Assembly: GCA_029210625.1 (NCBI GenBank)
Contig: JARGFU010000015.1
Span: 99,535 to 163,534 of the forward strand
Direction: 5' to 3'
Length of the DNA: 64,000 bases
Origin: Deltaproteobacteria bacterium
GTDB taxonomy: Bacteria; Myxococcota; Myxococcia; SLRQ01
Part shown: in pieces, positions 8,228 to 17,012 of the stretch
Layout: every line of letters starts with the position of its first letter
How positions within the stretch are numbered: the first letter of the stretch is position 1
Program-made: the position numbers and the translations under genes
The notes under the pieces: generated by a model
Seen by the model: the letters and a program-made list of their open reading frames with translations, nothing else
Databases searched by the model: none
Told to the model about the DNA's origin: nothing

Positions 8228-9879
8228 TCCCCCGGAGCCAGGGTCGGGGGCCGCTGGCGCTCCTCCTCCTCCTGCTGGCGGTGGGCTGCGGCCGGGAGGA
8301 GGGCGACAGCTCCGGCCTGCTCTTCCCGGCCGATCGGCTCCTCGAGATCGAGATCACCCTCGACCCGGGCGACTGGGAGCTGCTGCGTCACGAGCCCGAC
8401 GACATCGGCCACCCCAAGGTGACCTGCGCCGAGCAGCCGACCGACCCCAAGTACACCTACTTCCCGGCCGAGGTGAGCATCGACGGCGTGCGCTACCCCG
8501 ACGTGGCGGTGCGCAAGAAGGGAGGCTTCGGCTCCCTCTCCACCCTGCGGCCGGGGCTGAAGGTGAAGACCAACGAGTACGTCCCCGGCCAGGAGATCCA
8601 TGGCCTGAAGCGCCTGACCCTGAACAACAACCACCAGGATCAGGCGCTCCTGCGGCAGTGCCTCACCTACGGCCTCTTTGCCGACGCCGGGCTGCCCGCC
8701 TCGCGCTGCGCCTTCGCCCACGTGACGGTCAACGGTGAGGACCTGGGCGTCTACTCCCACGTCGAGAGCATCAAGAAGCCCTTCCTCGGCCGCTTCTTCG
8801 AGGACGACTCGGGCAACCTCTACGAGGGGGGCGGCGACTTCCGACCGGGGATCGTGCAGGGCCTCCAGCCCAAGGTGGACAAGGAGGCCCCCGACTGCTC
8901 GGACCTCGACCGCATCGTGGACGTCTTCCAGCTGCCCGACGGCGACTTCGATCGGCGCGTCGATGAGGTGATCGACCTCGACGCCTTCCTCACCTTCTGG
9001 GCGATGGAGGTCATCACCGATCACTGGGACGGCTTCACCAACGGACCGAACAACTTCTACGCCTACCACGACCCCGTCAGCGATCGCTTCCGCTTCATCC
9101 CCTGGGGGGTCGACAGCACCTTCGAGGGGCGCCAGCGCACCGGACGGCCCTCCTCGGTCTTCGCCTGCTCGATCCTCCCCTGGCGCCTCTACGACCGGCC
9201 GCCCACCCGCGAGCGCTACGTCACTCGCCTCGAGGAGCTCCTCGCCTCGGTCTGGGATCCCGCCCGGATCGTGGGCGAGATCGATCGGATGGAGGCGCTG
9301 ATCACGCCCTCCACGACGGGCAACGGCGTCGCGGATCTCGCCGGCCAGATCCAGGGCGTGCGCGACTTCGCCACCTCCCGCCGCGACCTCCTGGAGGCCG
9401 AGCTGATCGACGGGCCGCCGGTCTGGCCGACCCCGCTGCAGGATCCCCCCTGCCTGGCGCTCCTGGGCAACCTCTCCGGCACCTTCCAGGCCACCTGGGG
9501 CACCCTCGGCACCTTCCCCGCCGGGAACGGCACCATGAGCGGCAACGTGACCGGCCGGCCGGTGAGCTCGAGCACCCTCAACGCCACCGCCGGCCTCGAC
9601 GAGGAGGGCAAGGTCGTCCTCCAGCTCTTCGCGCCCCAGGCCGACGGCACCTACGCGGTCGTGATGGCCATCGTCCACGACCCGGCCGACTTCGTGGTGG
9701 GTGACCTCCCCTTCAACCTCGTCGACCTCGCGGGCATCACCGGCTTCTACGATCCGGGGACCGACACCTTCGAGGGCGGCTGGCTGTTGCTCGGCGGGCA
9801 GCTCACCCTCGAGCAGGCAGGCACCACGGCAGGCGCCCCGGTCGTCGGCTCCTTCAGCGCGCAGGTCGTGGAGCTGTAG
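8224..9879 (+). CDS. CotH-family lipoprotein (atypical kinase fold)
   Basis: A 551-residue protein with a lipoprotein signal (LALLLLLLAVGC, Cys near 21). The CotH domain follows: LFPADRLLEIEITLDPGDWE, KKGGFGSLSTLRPGLKVK, GLKRLTLNNNHQDQ, DAGLPASRCAFAHVTVNGEDLGVYSHVE, then the core NNFYAYHDPVSDRFRFIPWG. A C-terminal ~130-residue beta-rich domain (from about PCLALLGNLSGTFQATWGTL) resembles the end of the truncated copy upstream. The start is GTG, which overlaps the previous stop as GTGA, so it is translationally coupled to the broken copy. CotH proteins phosphorylate proteins in some bacteria. Here it would sit on the periplasmic or outer face. Kinase activity is inferred from family only. Confidence 0.85.
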   Translation: MIPRSQGRGPLALLLLLLAVGCGREEGDSSGLLFPADRLLEIEITLDPGDWELLRHEPDDIGHPKVTCAEQPTDPKYTYFPAEVSIDGVRYPDVAVRKKGGFGSLSTLRPGLKVKTNEYVPGQEIHGLKRLTLNNNHQDQALLRQCLTYGLFADAGLPASRCAFAHVTVNGEDLGVYSHVESIKKPFLGRFFEDDSGNLYEGGGDFRPGIVQGLQPKVDKEAPDCSDLDRIVDVFQLPDGDFDRRVDEVIDLDAFLTFWAMEVITDHWDGFTNGPNNFYAYHDPVSDRFRFIPWGVDSTFEGRQRTGRPSSVFACSILPWRLYDRPPTRERYVTRLEELLASVWDPARIVGEIDRMEALITPSTTGNGVADLAGQIQGVRDFATSRRDLLEAELIDGPPVWPTPLQDPPCLALLGNLSGTFQATWGTLGTFPAGNGTMSGNVTGRPVSSSTLNATAGLDEEGKVVLQLFAPQADGTYAVVMAIVHDPADFVVGDLPFNLVDLAGITGFYDPGTDTFEGGWLLLGGQLTLEQAGTTAGAPVVGSFSAQVVEL

Positions 9880-9895
9880 TAGAAGTCGAGGGACC

Positions 9896-11029
9896 GTGCC
9901 CCGCCGCCGCTCACTCCTCGTCCGCCTCGCTCCTCTCCTGCTGGTCGCGGCCCTGGCGCTCCTGGCGGGCCGCCTCCTGAAGCGGCACCTGCGCGCGGCG
10001 GCGCCGCCCCCGCCACCGCCGCCGGAGGCCGAGGCCGCGGTCGACCTCCCGCCCCGGGGGCCCGCGGCGACCCCGGGGGCCCACCCGATCCTGCCCCCCT
10101 TCAGGGGTGACCTGGACCACCCCCTCCTCCTCGATCCCGGGCCGGCCGAGCCCTCGGGAGTGGTCTACCTCCCCGAGCACGAGGGCTTCCTGGTGGTCGA
10201 CGACGAGTCGACCCTCGAGCCCCAGCGCGGCATCTTCTTCCTCGCCACCACCCCCGACGGGGGCCTCTCTCCGATCCCGGTGCGCCTGGATGACCTGGGC
10301 GCGCGCCAGACCTGGGACGACCTCGAGGCCGTCGCCGCCAGCCCCGAGACCCTGCTCTTCCTCGCCTCCCACGCCTACGACAGCAGCTGGCGCCAGCGGA
10401 TCTGCTGGGCGCCGCGGGCCGGCCTCTCGCGCGCGAAGGAGGGCGAGGCCCTCCTCCTCGAGGGCCTGCAGTGCACCTCGGAGCGGCGCTCCCGCGAGGC
10501 CCTGCTCGAGGCCCTGGAGCCCGCGGTCGGCGAGGAGCCGGAGCTCGACCTCGAGGGCCTGACCTTCTCCGAGGCCGCCGGCGCCTTCCTCGTCGGCGTG
10601 CGCCACCCCCTGGCGAAGGAGCGCGCCCTCCTGCTGACCCTCCAGCCGCCGCGCGGCAGATCCGGCCACCTGCAGATCCAGCTCGCCCGCACCCTGGACC
10701 TGAAGCAGCGGGGCATCCGCGGGATGTCCTTCCTCGATCGCCGCCGGCTCGTCCTCGCGGCCGGCCCCGCCGGGGACAACCCGGGGCGCTTCGATCTCTA
10801 CCTCCACGATCTCGCCGAGGCCGACGAGGCGAAGGCGACCACCCTCCTCACCCCCGCCGGCTTCCCCCTCCACCTCGGGGGTGACCCCACCGCCCGCAAG
10901 CTGCGGATCGAGGGGCTGGCCTTCGACGGCGAGGCACTCCTGGTACTCTGCGACTCCGGCGACTGGCCCGAGGAGGGGGTGAGCGCCGCCCCGACCTACA
11001 CCTTCCGCCTGCCCCTGCAGGCGGACTAG
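9896..11029 (+). CDS. Exported DUF3616-like beta-propeller protein
   Basis: A 377-residue protein with an N-terminal membrane anchor (LLVRLAPLLLVAALALLAGRLL), a Pro-rich linker (PPPPPPPEAEA) and a domain resembling DUF3616. The supporting features are EPSGVVYLPEHEGFLVVDDE, DDLEAVAASPETLLFLASH, LDLEGLTFSEAAGAFLVGVR, RGIRGMSFLDRRRLVLAAGP and RIEGLAFDGEALLVLCDSG. These repeated blades suggest a propeller of the SMP-30/phytase-like kind. GTG is taken as start since GAGGGA lies just before it and the anchor follows. It is 16 bases after the CotH gene and likely in the same operon. The end overlaps the receptor gene on the other strand by 4 bases. Substrate unknown. Confidence 0.65.
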   Translation: MPRRRSLLVRLAPLLLVAALALLAGRLLKRHLRAAAPPPPPPPEAEAAVDLPPRGPAATPGAHPILPPFRGDLDHPLLLDPGPAEPSGVVYLPEHEGFLVVDDESTLEPQRGIFFLATTPDGGLSPIPVRLDDLGARQTWDDLEAVAASPETLLFLASHAYDSSWRQRICWAPRAGLSRAKEGEALLLEGLQCTSERRSREALLEALEPAVGEEPELDLEGLTFSEAAGAFLVGVRHPLAKERALLLTLQPPRGRSGHLQIQLARTLDLKQRGIRGMSFLDRRRLVLAAGPAGDNPGRFDLYLHDLAEADEAKATTLLTPAGFPLHLGGDPTARKLRIEGLAFDGEALLVLCDSGDWPEEGVSAAPTYTFRLPLQAD

Positions 11030-13242
11030 AAGGCGCCGCGGAGGTAGCCCTGCGCCCGCGGCTTCAGGGGGTGGCCGAAGTTGTTGCTGCCGTCCGGGAG
11101 GTAGCTGCCGGCGGTCTCGCGCATCTCCAGGCCGAGGACGGGGAGCTGCCCGTAGACGCCGGCCTCCCAGCGGGTGCCGCCCAGCTCGAAGGCCCAGCCG
11201 ACGCGGCCCGCCAGGAGGGTGTTCGCCCCCAGCTCCCGCCGGATGCTCGGCGCCACCAGGGACTCGGGCGCGTTCTCGATCTCCCAGAAGCCGCTCACCC
11301 ACATGGCGTCGAGGGAGAGCCTGAGGTTCCGCCCCAGGTAGCGGGCCCCGCCCAGGATGCGGTGCTGCGGCTCCTGATCGTCCACCTGCCAGATCCGGGC
11401 GCCGTCTGCCCCGACCACCCGCCGGTTCACGTAGTCGAGGTGGTAGCTGGCGAGGAGCTCCAGGTCCTCGGCCGGGCGCCAGGTCGCGGTGAGCTCGGCG
11501 CCGATCGAGCCGGTCGGATCGGGGTCGTTGAGGTAGTTGGCCGCCACCTCGTCGCCGATGATCGGCAGCCCGGCGAAGTACTCGATCTTCTGGAGCGACT
11601 CGACGTCGAGGACCACGTCGTCGAGGTAGCGGGAGGCGTAGAGCTCGACCTCGACCCGCAGCGCGTCCCCGAGGAAGCGGCCGCGCCAGCCGAGCTCGGC
11701 GATGTCGACCTTGGCGTTCTGGAGATCGGCGTTGCCGAGGTTCACGGCGAAGATGTGCTGGAGGCGGCGCAGGAGGTCCTCGTCCTGCATGGTGCCCGGC
11801 TCGAGGAGGACGTGGCCCTGCAGCTCGAAGAAGGAGGGCTTGCGGTAGGCGCGCGCCGCCGAGGCCCGGAAGGTGTGGTGGGCGCTCGCCCGGTAGACCG
11901 CCGAGAGGCGCGGGGCGAAGCCCGGCTCGCGCACCAGGTTGTTGAGGCCCGCCCGCACCCCGAGGTTCAGATCCAGGTCGTCCATGACCTGCCACTCGAG
12001 CTGGCCGTAGAGATCGGGGCGCAGCTCGACCAGGGGGTTGGCCTCGCAGGTGGAGGGATCGAAGTTGGTGGGCAGGCTCGGCGCGCAGGTCACCATCGTG
12101 CCCTCGCGGTGGTGGATCATCTTGCCCTGGAAGCCACCGAGGACCCGCAGGCGCTCGCCGATCCGCCAGGCCCGCTCGGCGGAGAGCTCGTAGACGGTCG
12201 TGGGGTGCCGGATCGGCTGGGGCAGCTGCGCCATGACGATCTCGGGATCGGAGGGGAAGCGCAGGTTGAGGTCGAGGTCGAAGCGCGCGTTCACCCGGTC
12301 GACGAAGAAGCGGATCCGGGTCTCGTGGACGATGGCCTCGGAGCGCAGATAGAGCTGATCGAAGCGCCCCTCGCCGATGCCGGCCACGGTGACCATGTCG
12401 CCGCCGTTCACGCCGCCGCCGAGCTCGAGGGTGGCCTCGACCTTCTCGCCCTCGTAGCGGACCCAGCTGCGGCTCCGGAAGGAGGAGGCCCCCACCCGAT
12501 CCGGCTCGTAGAAGGGCGCCCGCTGGTCGTAGCCCCAGGCCGACCACCAGCTGAAGGCGCCGGAGCGGCCGAAGATCCGCAGATCACCGACCAGGGTCTC
12601 GGGCCGGTAGCCGCCGAGGCTCACCTCCGCCTGCAGCTTCTTCTCCTCGGCCCGGCGGGTGACGATGTTCACCACCCCCTGCAGCGCGCCGGCGCCGTAG
12701 AGAGTGGAGGCCGGGCCCCGGATGATCTCGATCCGCTCGATCGAGCCGATGTCCACCGGCAGGCCGATCCAGACCGGCAGCTGGAAGAGGGGGTTGAGGA
12801 CGTCCCGGCCGTCGATCAGCACCAGCACGTTCGAGCCGGCGAGGGTCGTGCCCGAGCGCGCCCCCACCGCGGGGTAGGCGATGGTCAGGTGGAGGACGTC
12901 CACCCCCGGCACCATCCGCAGGAGGTCGGCGATGTTGTCGAAGGGCATCGCCAGGAGATCCTTGCGGGTGAAGACCGTGATCGCCGAGGGCGAGTCGTCG
13001 AGGCGCTGCGCGCGCCGGGAGGCGGTGACGACGACGTCCTCCTGCTCGAGGAGGGCGAACTCGTCCATGAGGTTCAGGTCATCGAGGCTCTCGAAGTCGA
13101 AGGCCTCCTCGAGCGCCGCCTCGTCGATCACGGGCTCCTCGATCGCGGCCTCCTCGGCCCGGGCCGCCAGCGCCAGCACGAGGCAGGGCAGAAGCACCAT
13201 CGCCCCGCGCACCCCCCGTGCCTTTGAGCTCCACTCGCGCAT
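11026..13242 (-). CDS. TonB-dependent outer-membrane receptor (likely heme/hemoprotein)
   Basis: A 738-residue receptor. It has a signal peptide (about 1-29, MVLLPCLVLALAARA) and an acidic linker. The TonB box and plug start at EQEDVVVTASRRAQRLDDSP. The plug motifs are DLLRMVPGVDVL, GSNVLVLIDGRDV and the ERIEIIRGPASTLYGAGALQ signature. A 22-strand-type barrel follows and ends in the aromatic terminus GYLRGAF. It is the last gene of a minus-strand set HmuY, metalloprotease, receptor. By analogy with HmuY/HmuR systems it probably imports heme or a heme-derived ligand. The gap to the metalloprotease is 24 bases. The transporter class is firm; the ligand is an inference from HmuY. Confidence 0.9.
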   Translation of the reverse strand: MREWSSKARGVRGAMVLLPCLVLALAARAEEAAIEEPVIDEAALEEAFDFESLDDLNLMDEFALLEQEDVVVTASRRAQRLDDSPSAITVFTRKDLLAMPFDNIADLLRMVPGVDVLHLTIAYPAVGARSGTTLAGSNVLVLIDGRDVLNPLFQLPVWIGLPVDIGSIERIEIIRGPASTLYGAGALQGVVNIVTRRAEEKKLQAEVSLGGYRPETLVGDLRIFGRSGAFSWWSAWGYDQRAPFYEPDRVGASSFRSRSWVRYEGEKVEATLELGGGVNGGDMVTVAGIGEGRFDQLYLRSEAIVHETRIRFFVDRVNARFDLDLNLRFPSDPEIVMAQLPQPIRHPTTVYELSAERAWRIGERLRVLGGFQGKMIHHREGTMVTCAPSLPTNFDPSTCEANPLVELRPDLYGQLEWQVMDDLDLNLGVRAGLNNLVREPGFAPRLSAVYRASAHHTFRASAARAYRKPSFFELQGHVLLEPGTMQDEDLLRRLQHIFAVNLGNADLQNAKVDIAELGWRGRFLGDALRVEVELYASRYLDDVVLDVESLQKIEYFAGLPIIGDEVAANYLNDPDPTGSIGAELTATWRPAEDLELLASYHLDYVNRRVVGADGARIWQVDDQEPQHRILGGARYLGRNLRLSLDAMWVSGFWEIENAPESLVAPSIRRELGANTLLAGRVGWAFELGGTRWEAGVYGQLPVLGLEMRETAGSYLPDGSNNFGHPLKPRAQGYLRGAF

Positions 13243-13266
13243 CCGCGGCCCAGGGATGCCCCGGAA

Positions 13267-14856
13267 TCAGGAGATTTTCAAGAGCCCGACCCGGCGCCGG
13301 CGCCGGGCCCCCAGCGCCAGGCCCAGCAGGAGCAGGCCGAGGGCGGGGCCGGAGGGATCGACCCCGGGGCCCCGCAGCGCGGTGCAGCCGCAGCCCTTCG
13401 GGTCGGGATCACCACCGCCGCCGCCGCCGCAGTCCTCGGGCGGCTCGCAGACCGGGGGGGGATCGAGGCGCTCGAGGCAGGCGAGCACCTCCTCCGGGGA
13501 GCCGGCGCAGAGGCCCGGCCGCTTGCTGGCCCCGGTCCGCTCGACGTTGATCACCATCGCCAGCAGCTCGCTGGTGCCGGTGGCGTCGAGGGTGATCCGT
13601 CCGTCGGCGGCGGCGCCGTCCTCACCGTCGGCGAAGAAGACCCACTCGCCGGCGACGCGGCTGGCGCCGATCACGATCAGGCCCGCGGTCTCGTCCTCGG
13701 CCGTTTCGGGGAGATCGACCAGGGCGAAGTCGACGGTCTGCCGGCCGGCGGCCTGCAGCTCGAAGGTCTTCACCGAGGCGTGGAAGAGCCGGAGGCTGGG
13801 GTCCTCGGCCGGGAAGGCCAGGGGCTCGCGCTTGGTGCGCGGATAGTCGGCGCCCTTCGCGTAGGAGAGCGCCGGGTCGGCCTCGGCCGAGAGGTAGAGG
13901 TTCCAGATGCAGAAGGTCTCGAAGGCCTCGGCGAAGCTGCTCTGGTGATCGCGCTGCAGGAGCTGATCGACCTGCTCGATCCAGAGGGGCTGCTCGGGGC
14001 TGTCGAGGCCGCCGGCGAGGCCCTGCCCCCGCTCCAGGTGCTCCCAGAGGGTGCGCAGGAAGTCGGGGCCGTACTTCTCGTGGAGGAACTGCCACCATAG
14101 GGAGGAGCCGTAGGAGAAGCGATCCACCGGCCCGGGCAGGGGCACGTCGAGGCTGCGGTCGGCGTTCTCGAGGTAGCCCGAGATCTGCCAGCGCAGATCC
14201 GAGGTGGCCGGATCGAAGATCTCGCTCCCCCACACCGCCGTCCCCTCCGAGACGATGGAGTCGGTGGCGATGCTGTAGGCGGCCTGCACCGCGTGGAAGT
14301 ACTCGTGGCTGGCCAGCAGCCGGGCGGCGAAGGTCAGCGAGGGGTAGCCGTAGCCCTGGAAGTCGTTCTCCTGGAGGATGTGCCCCAGGCAGATCGTGTC
14401 GTTGTCGACCAGGCAGGCATCCGTGCCGAAGTGCCCGTCGGAGGAGAGGCCGAAGTCGAGGAGGTAGACGTCAAAGCGGCCGTCGCCGCCGTTGTCCCCG
14501 GAGAGGGTCTCGTCGGAGATCGGCGCCCGGAAGCCCAGCTCGTCCTGGTAGCGCGTCGCCACCGCCTCGTAGCTGTCCGCGACCAGCTCGACGTAGTCGG
14601 GCACCCCGCTGGCGTCGTTGTCGAAGGAGGGCACGGCGTGGGTGCCCGCCCGGGTGTAGTGCACCCGGAAGCGCCCGCCCGCCGAGTCGTGCTGCTCGAT
14701 CACGTCGGTGGGGTCGTAGTGCCAGAGGCCGCCGGTGCCCTCGTTCGGGCGCAGGTAGGCCACCCCGGTGTCGTAGACCGGCGCGCGGGGGGCCTGGGCC
14801 TCGGGGCCGCAGGCCGTCAGACCGACGAGGACGAGGAGCGGGAGGCCGCGCCTCAC
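13267..14856 (-). CDS. MXAN_6640-type secreted putative metalloprotease with MYXO-CTERM-like tail
   Basis: A 529-residue protein. The start GTG overlaps the HmuY stop (GTGA) and opens directly into a lipoprotein-like signal (LPLLVLVGLTACG). The catalytic-looking segment is RLLASHEYFHAVQAAYS, an HEYFH zinc-binding motif of the HExxH type, followed by SEGTAVWGSE with a glutamate that may be a third ligand or catalytic residue. The C-terminus carries a Gly-rich linker, GCGC, a hydrophobic stretch (GPALGLLLLGLALGA) and RRRRR. That is the plan of a MYXO-CTERM sorting signal, processed and anchored on the cell surface in Myxococcota. Placed between HmuY and the receptor, it could release heme from host or prey proteins. 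That role is inferred. Confidence 0.82.
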   Translation of the reverse strand: MRRGLPLLVLVGLTACGPEAQAPRAPVYDTGVAYLRPNEGTGGLWHYDPTDVIEQHDSAGGRFRVHYTRAGTHAVPSFDNDASGVPDYVELVADSYEAVATRYQDELGFRAPISDETLSGDNGGDGRFDVYLLDFGLSSDGHFGTDACLVDNDTICLGHILQENDFQGYGYPSLTFAARLLASHEYFHAVQAAYSIATDSIVSEGTAVWGSEIFDPATSDLRWQISGYLENADRSLDVPLPGPVDRFSYGSSLWWQFLHEKYGPDFLRTLWEHLERGQGLAGGLDSPEQPLWIEQVDQLLQRDHQSSFAEAFETFCIWNLYLSAEADPALSYAKGADYPRTKREPLAFPAEDPSLRLFHASVKTFELQAAGRQTVDFALVDLPETAEDETAGLIVIGASRVAGEWVFFADGEDGAAADGRITLDATGTSELLAMVINVERTGASKRPGLCAGSPEEVLACLERLDPPPVCEPPEDCGGGGGGDPDPKGCGCTALRGPGVDPSGPALGLLLLGLALGARRRRRVGLLKIS

Positions 14857-15650
14857 GGCAGGAAGGCCCAGTGCATCCGGATGTTGCCGGAGCCGGTCGG
14901 CGGCGTGGGCGCCGTCTGCAGGGTGTCGCACTGCTCCTGCTTGGTGGGCTCGTAGTAGCTCTCGACCTCGAGCTTCACATGGGAGCCGTCGCGCAGCTGC
15001 ACGATGAAGATCTGCCCGGTCATCGAGACGCAGCTGGTGTAGGCGTAGAAGCCCGAGAGGGCCGTCAGCGGCGAGGTGCCCAGCCCCGAGCCGTCGTCGA
15101 TGAAGTTGCAGCTCTCGTCGTAGAAGTCGTCCTCGACGAAGGTCAGGCCGGTGGGCACCTCGGTCACGTCCGCGTAGAGGACCGAGGTCGGCAGGCCCGC
15201 GGCGGTCACGCAGGAGGCGCCGGAGGCCCCGCTGTTGATCCGGATGACGAAGCGGTGGAAGGCGATGTCCCAGTCGTGGGAGAGGGTCGCGTCCTCGTCG
15301 GAGAGCTCGACCTTCTGGAGGCCGTTCGGAGTGAACTTCGCGTAGACGTAGGCGTCCGGGGGGTTGGCCATGAAGCCGCCGGCGGTGGCGTCGACGTGGG
15401 AGTCGAAGCCGCCCTCACCGTCGGCCAGGGTCACGATCTGCCCGGGGGCGATCGTGGACTGGAGGTTCATCTCCAGGAACATCGTGTCCTCGCAGGGCGG
15501 GCGGACCAGCTCCTCGCACAAGGGACCCGAGCCCCCGTCGCCGCCCCCGTCGGCGCCGCCGTCGGCATCGTCGTCGGTGCCCGAGGGGCAGCCGGCGACG
15601 AGGAGAGTGGTCAGGGCGAGGGCGAGGAGGACGGGGCTCTTGAAACGCAT
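14853..15650 (-). CDS. HmuY-family heme-binding lipoprotein
   Basis: A 265-residue lipoprotein with lipobox LLVAGC (Cys21) and an Asp/Gly-rich linker (TDDDADGGADGGGDGG). The conserved HmuY region is HDWDIAFHRFVIRINSGASG. A later strand-rich part ends in MTGQIFIVQLRDGSHVKLEVESYY, also characteristic of the family. HmuY proteins capture heme at the surface and pass it to a TonB-dependent receptor. The receptor lies two genes downstream here. The ATG at 15650 is preferred over in-frame starts farther upstream because the signal peptide starts there. It is the first gene of the operon. Its end overlaps the metalloprotease start. Confidence 0.85.
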   Translation of the reverse strand: MRFKSPVLLALALTTLLVAGCPSGTDDDADGGADGGGDGGSGPLCEELVRPPCEDTMFLEMNLQSTIAPGQIVTLADGEGGFDSHVDATAGGFMANPPDAYVYAKFTPNGLQKVELSDEDATLSHDWDIAFHRFVIRINSGASGASCVTAAGLPTSVLYADVTEVPTGLTFVEDDFYDESCNFIDDGSGLGTSPLTALSGFYAYTSCVSMTGQIFIVQLRDGSHVKLEVESYYEPTKQEQCDTLQTAPTPPTGSGNIRMHWAFLP

Positions 15651-15658
15651 GGGGCGCG

Positions 15659-15686
15659 GTCTATGCCCCGCCGCCCACCTTTTCAA
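15659..15686 (-). promoter_or_regulatory. Possible promoter of the HmuY operon, nearly leaderless
   Basis: On the minus strand TTGAAA (15681-15686) precedes CATAGA (15660-15665) by 15 bases. If used, transcription would begin only a few bases before the HmuY ATG at 15650. No Shine-Dalgarno is visible there, which fits a near-leaderless message. No clear Fur box was recognised. Confidence 0.3.
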
Positions 15687-15689
15687 GGA

Positions 15690-16130
15690 TCAGTGGGCGC
15701 CCTTGAGCCACATCGCCGTCTGCTCGCTCTGGTAGACCAGCTCACCGGCCTGCTCGAAGCGGAAGGCGTAGCGGGTCATGATCTTGTCGCCCAGGCGCCG
15801 GTTGCGGACGGCCTTGCACTCGATCTCGATCGGCTCGCCCGGCGTCGAGAGGGTGAAGAAGCGGGCGTCGTGGATACGCACCCCGTAGCCGATCCACCCC
15901 TCGGCGTGCCGCAGGCCCAGCAGCTCGTAGGCGTGGACGAAGGCCGCCATGCCGGTCATGTGCACCATCAGGCCGCCGCTGACATGCCGGGGGTGGCGCA
16001 CGGGGTCGGCCCGCTGGGTGTTGGTGATCGGCAGATCGTCGTGGGTCGGCATCCGCACCCGCACCAGGCTCTGCTCCTCGTCGACCTCGAGGATCTCGTC
16101 CAGGAGGAACCCCTCGGGGGCGTAGGGCAT
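15690..16130 (-). CDS. Hotdog-fold thioesterase/dehydratase-like protein
   Basis: A 146-residue protein of hotdog-fold size. The HVSGGLMVHMTGMAAFVHAYELLG stretch corresponds to the central hotdog helix, followed by strands GWIGYGVRIHDARFF and IEIECKAVRNRRLGDKIMTRYAFRF. It resembles acyl-ACP dehydratase/ApeI-like or thioesterase proteins, but the FabZ His-Glu pair is not obvious. The product could be a catalytically divergent member. It lies 33 bases downstream of the alpha/beta hydrolase on the same strand, so an acyl-ester function shared by both is possible. No Shine-Dalgarno is clear before the chosen ATG. Confidence 0.65.
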   Translation of the reverse strand: MPYAPEGFLLDEILEVDEEQSLVRVRMPTHDDLPITNTQRADPVRHPRHVSGGLMVHMTGMAAFVHAYELLGLRHAEGWIGYGVRIHDARFFTLSTPGEPIEIECKAVRNRRLGDKIMTRYAFRFEQAGELVYQSEQTAMWLKGAH

Positions 16131-16163
16131 GTCGGCCAGCAGGGCTACGAACCCTAGAGAAGC

Positions 16164-16895
16164 CTAGGCCAGGAAGTCGAGGAGGGCGGCGTCGAAGGCC
16201 TCGGGGAGCTCGAGGTTCGAGAGGTGACCCGCGCCGGGGAGCTCCACCAGGCGAGCGTCGGGGAGGGCCTCGACCATCGCCCGCGCGGCCGCCGGCGGGG
16301 TGAGGGTGTCCTCGGCGCCGACCAGCACCAGGGTCGGGCAGGTGATCTCGCCGAGCTGGGGAGTCGAGTCCGGGCGATCCCGCATCGCCTCCAGCGCCCG
16401 GGCCACGCCCTCGGCGTCGGCGCCGGTGATGAGCGCCTCGGCCCTCGCCACGGCGTCCGGGCGCTCCCGGCGGGTGGTCTCTCCCAGGAGCGCCGGCAGC
16501 AGGGCCGCGGCCATCCAACCGGTGCCCTCCGCGCGCACCCGGGCGGCCTGTTCGCTGCGCTTCTGTCGCCCCGCCTCGTCGTCGGCGCCGCTGCGGGTGT
16601 CGGCCAGCACCAGCCCGGCGAAGCGCTCCGGCGCCAGCGCGTGGAGGCGGAAGGCCACGTAGCCCCCCATCGAGAGGCCGACGAAGATCGCCCGGTCGAT
16701 CCCGGCCGCGTCGAGGTCGGCGAGCACCGCCCGGGCGAAGGCCTCGAGGGTGGGCTCGCCGGGGGCGCGGCCGCCGAAGCCCGGGAAGTCGGGGGTCAGC
16801 ACCTCGCGGCCGCCGAGGGCCTCGCGCTGATCGGCCCACATGCCGGCGTGGAGGGGGAAGGCGTGGAGGAAGACGACGGGGGTGTTCGGGTCCAT
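16164..16895 (-). CDS. Alpha/beta hydrolase
   Basis: A 243-residue hydrolase of standard size. It has the oxyanion-hole motif VVFLHAFPLHAGMW, the nucleophile elbow GLSMGG (Ser in the G-x-S-x-G motif), an acid in LVGAEDTLTPP and the catalytic His in LPGAGHLSNLE. The layout matches carboxylesterase/lactonase enzymes of the 3-oxoadipate enol-lactonase type. Without pathway neighbours the substrate cannot be assigned. ATG at 16895 begins the first core strand (NTPVVFLHAFP). Extending upstream would add Arg/Pro-rich sequence without likeness. Confidence 0.82.
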   Translation of the reverse strand: MDPNTPVVFLHAFPLHAGMWADQREALGGREVLTPDFPGFGGRAPGEPTLEAFARAVLADLDAAGIDRAIFVGLSMGGYVAFRLHALAPERFAGLVLADTRSGADDEAGRQKRSEQAARVRAEGTGWMAAALLPALLGETTRRERPDAVARAEALITGADAEGVARALEAMRDRPDSTPQLGEITCPTLVLVGAEDTLTPPAAARAMVEALPDARLVELPGAGHLSNLELPEAFDAALLDFLA

Positions 16896-16937
16896 GGCCG
16901 GCAGCTTCGACCCGGCGGGAGCGAGGCGCAACCGCCC

Positions 16938-16953
16938 TGGCATCCCCCTCGCA
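16938..16953 (+). promoter_or_regulatory. Possible sigma-54 promoter before the NlpC/P60-like gene
   Basis: TGGCATCCCCCTCGCA has GG and GC at exactly the -24/-12 spacing of sigma-54 promoters, with two departures from the consensus (T for C at position 6, C for T at position 13). It lies about 60 bases upstream of the ATG at 17013, in the gap between divergent genes. Confidence 0.35.
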
Positions 16954-17012
16954 ACCCCCTGCGGGACGGGCCGGATGCCAGTCGTGCCAGCCGGCCCGGG
17001 AGAGGAGCAGCC

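Noticed and set aside
8225..8240. Possible frameshift joining the two CotH genes into one protein.
   Set aside because: The second has its own lipoprotein signal right after the GTG; two separate proteins with start-stop overlap fit better.
15650..15690. Fur box upstream of the HmuY gene.
   Set aside because: No 19-bp GATAATGAT-like palindrome is visible in the 39-base gap.
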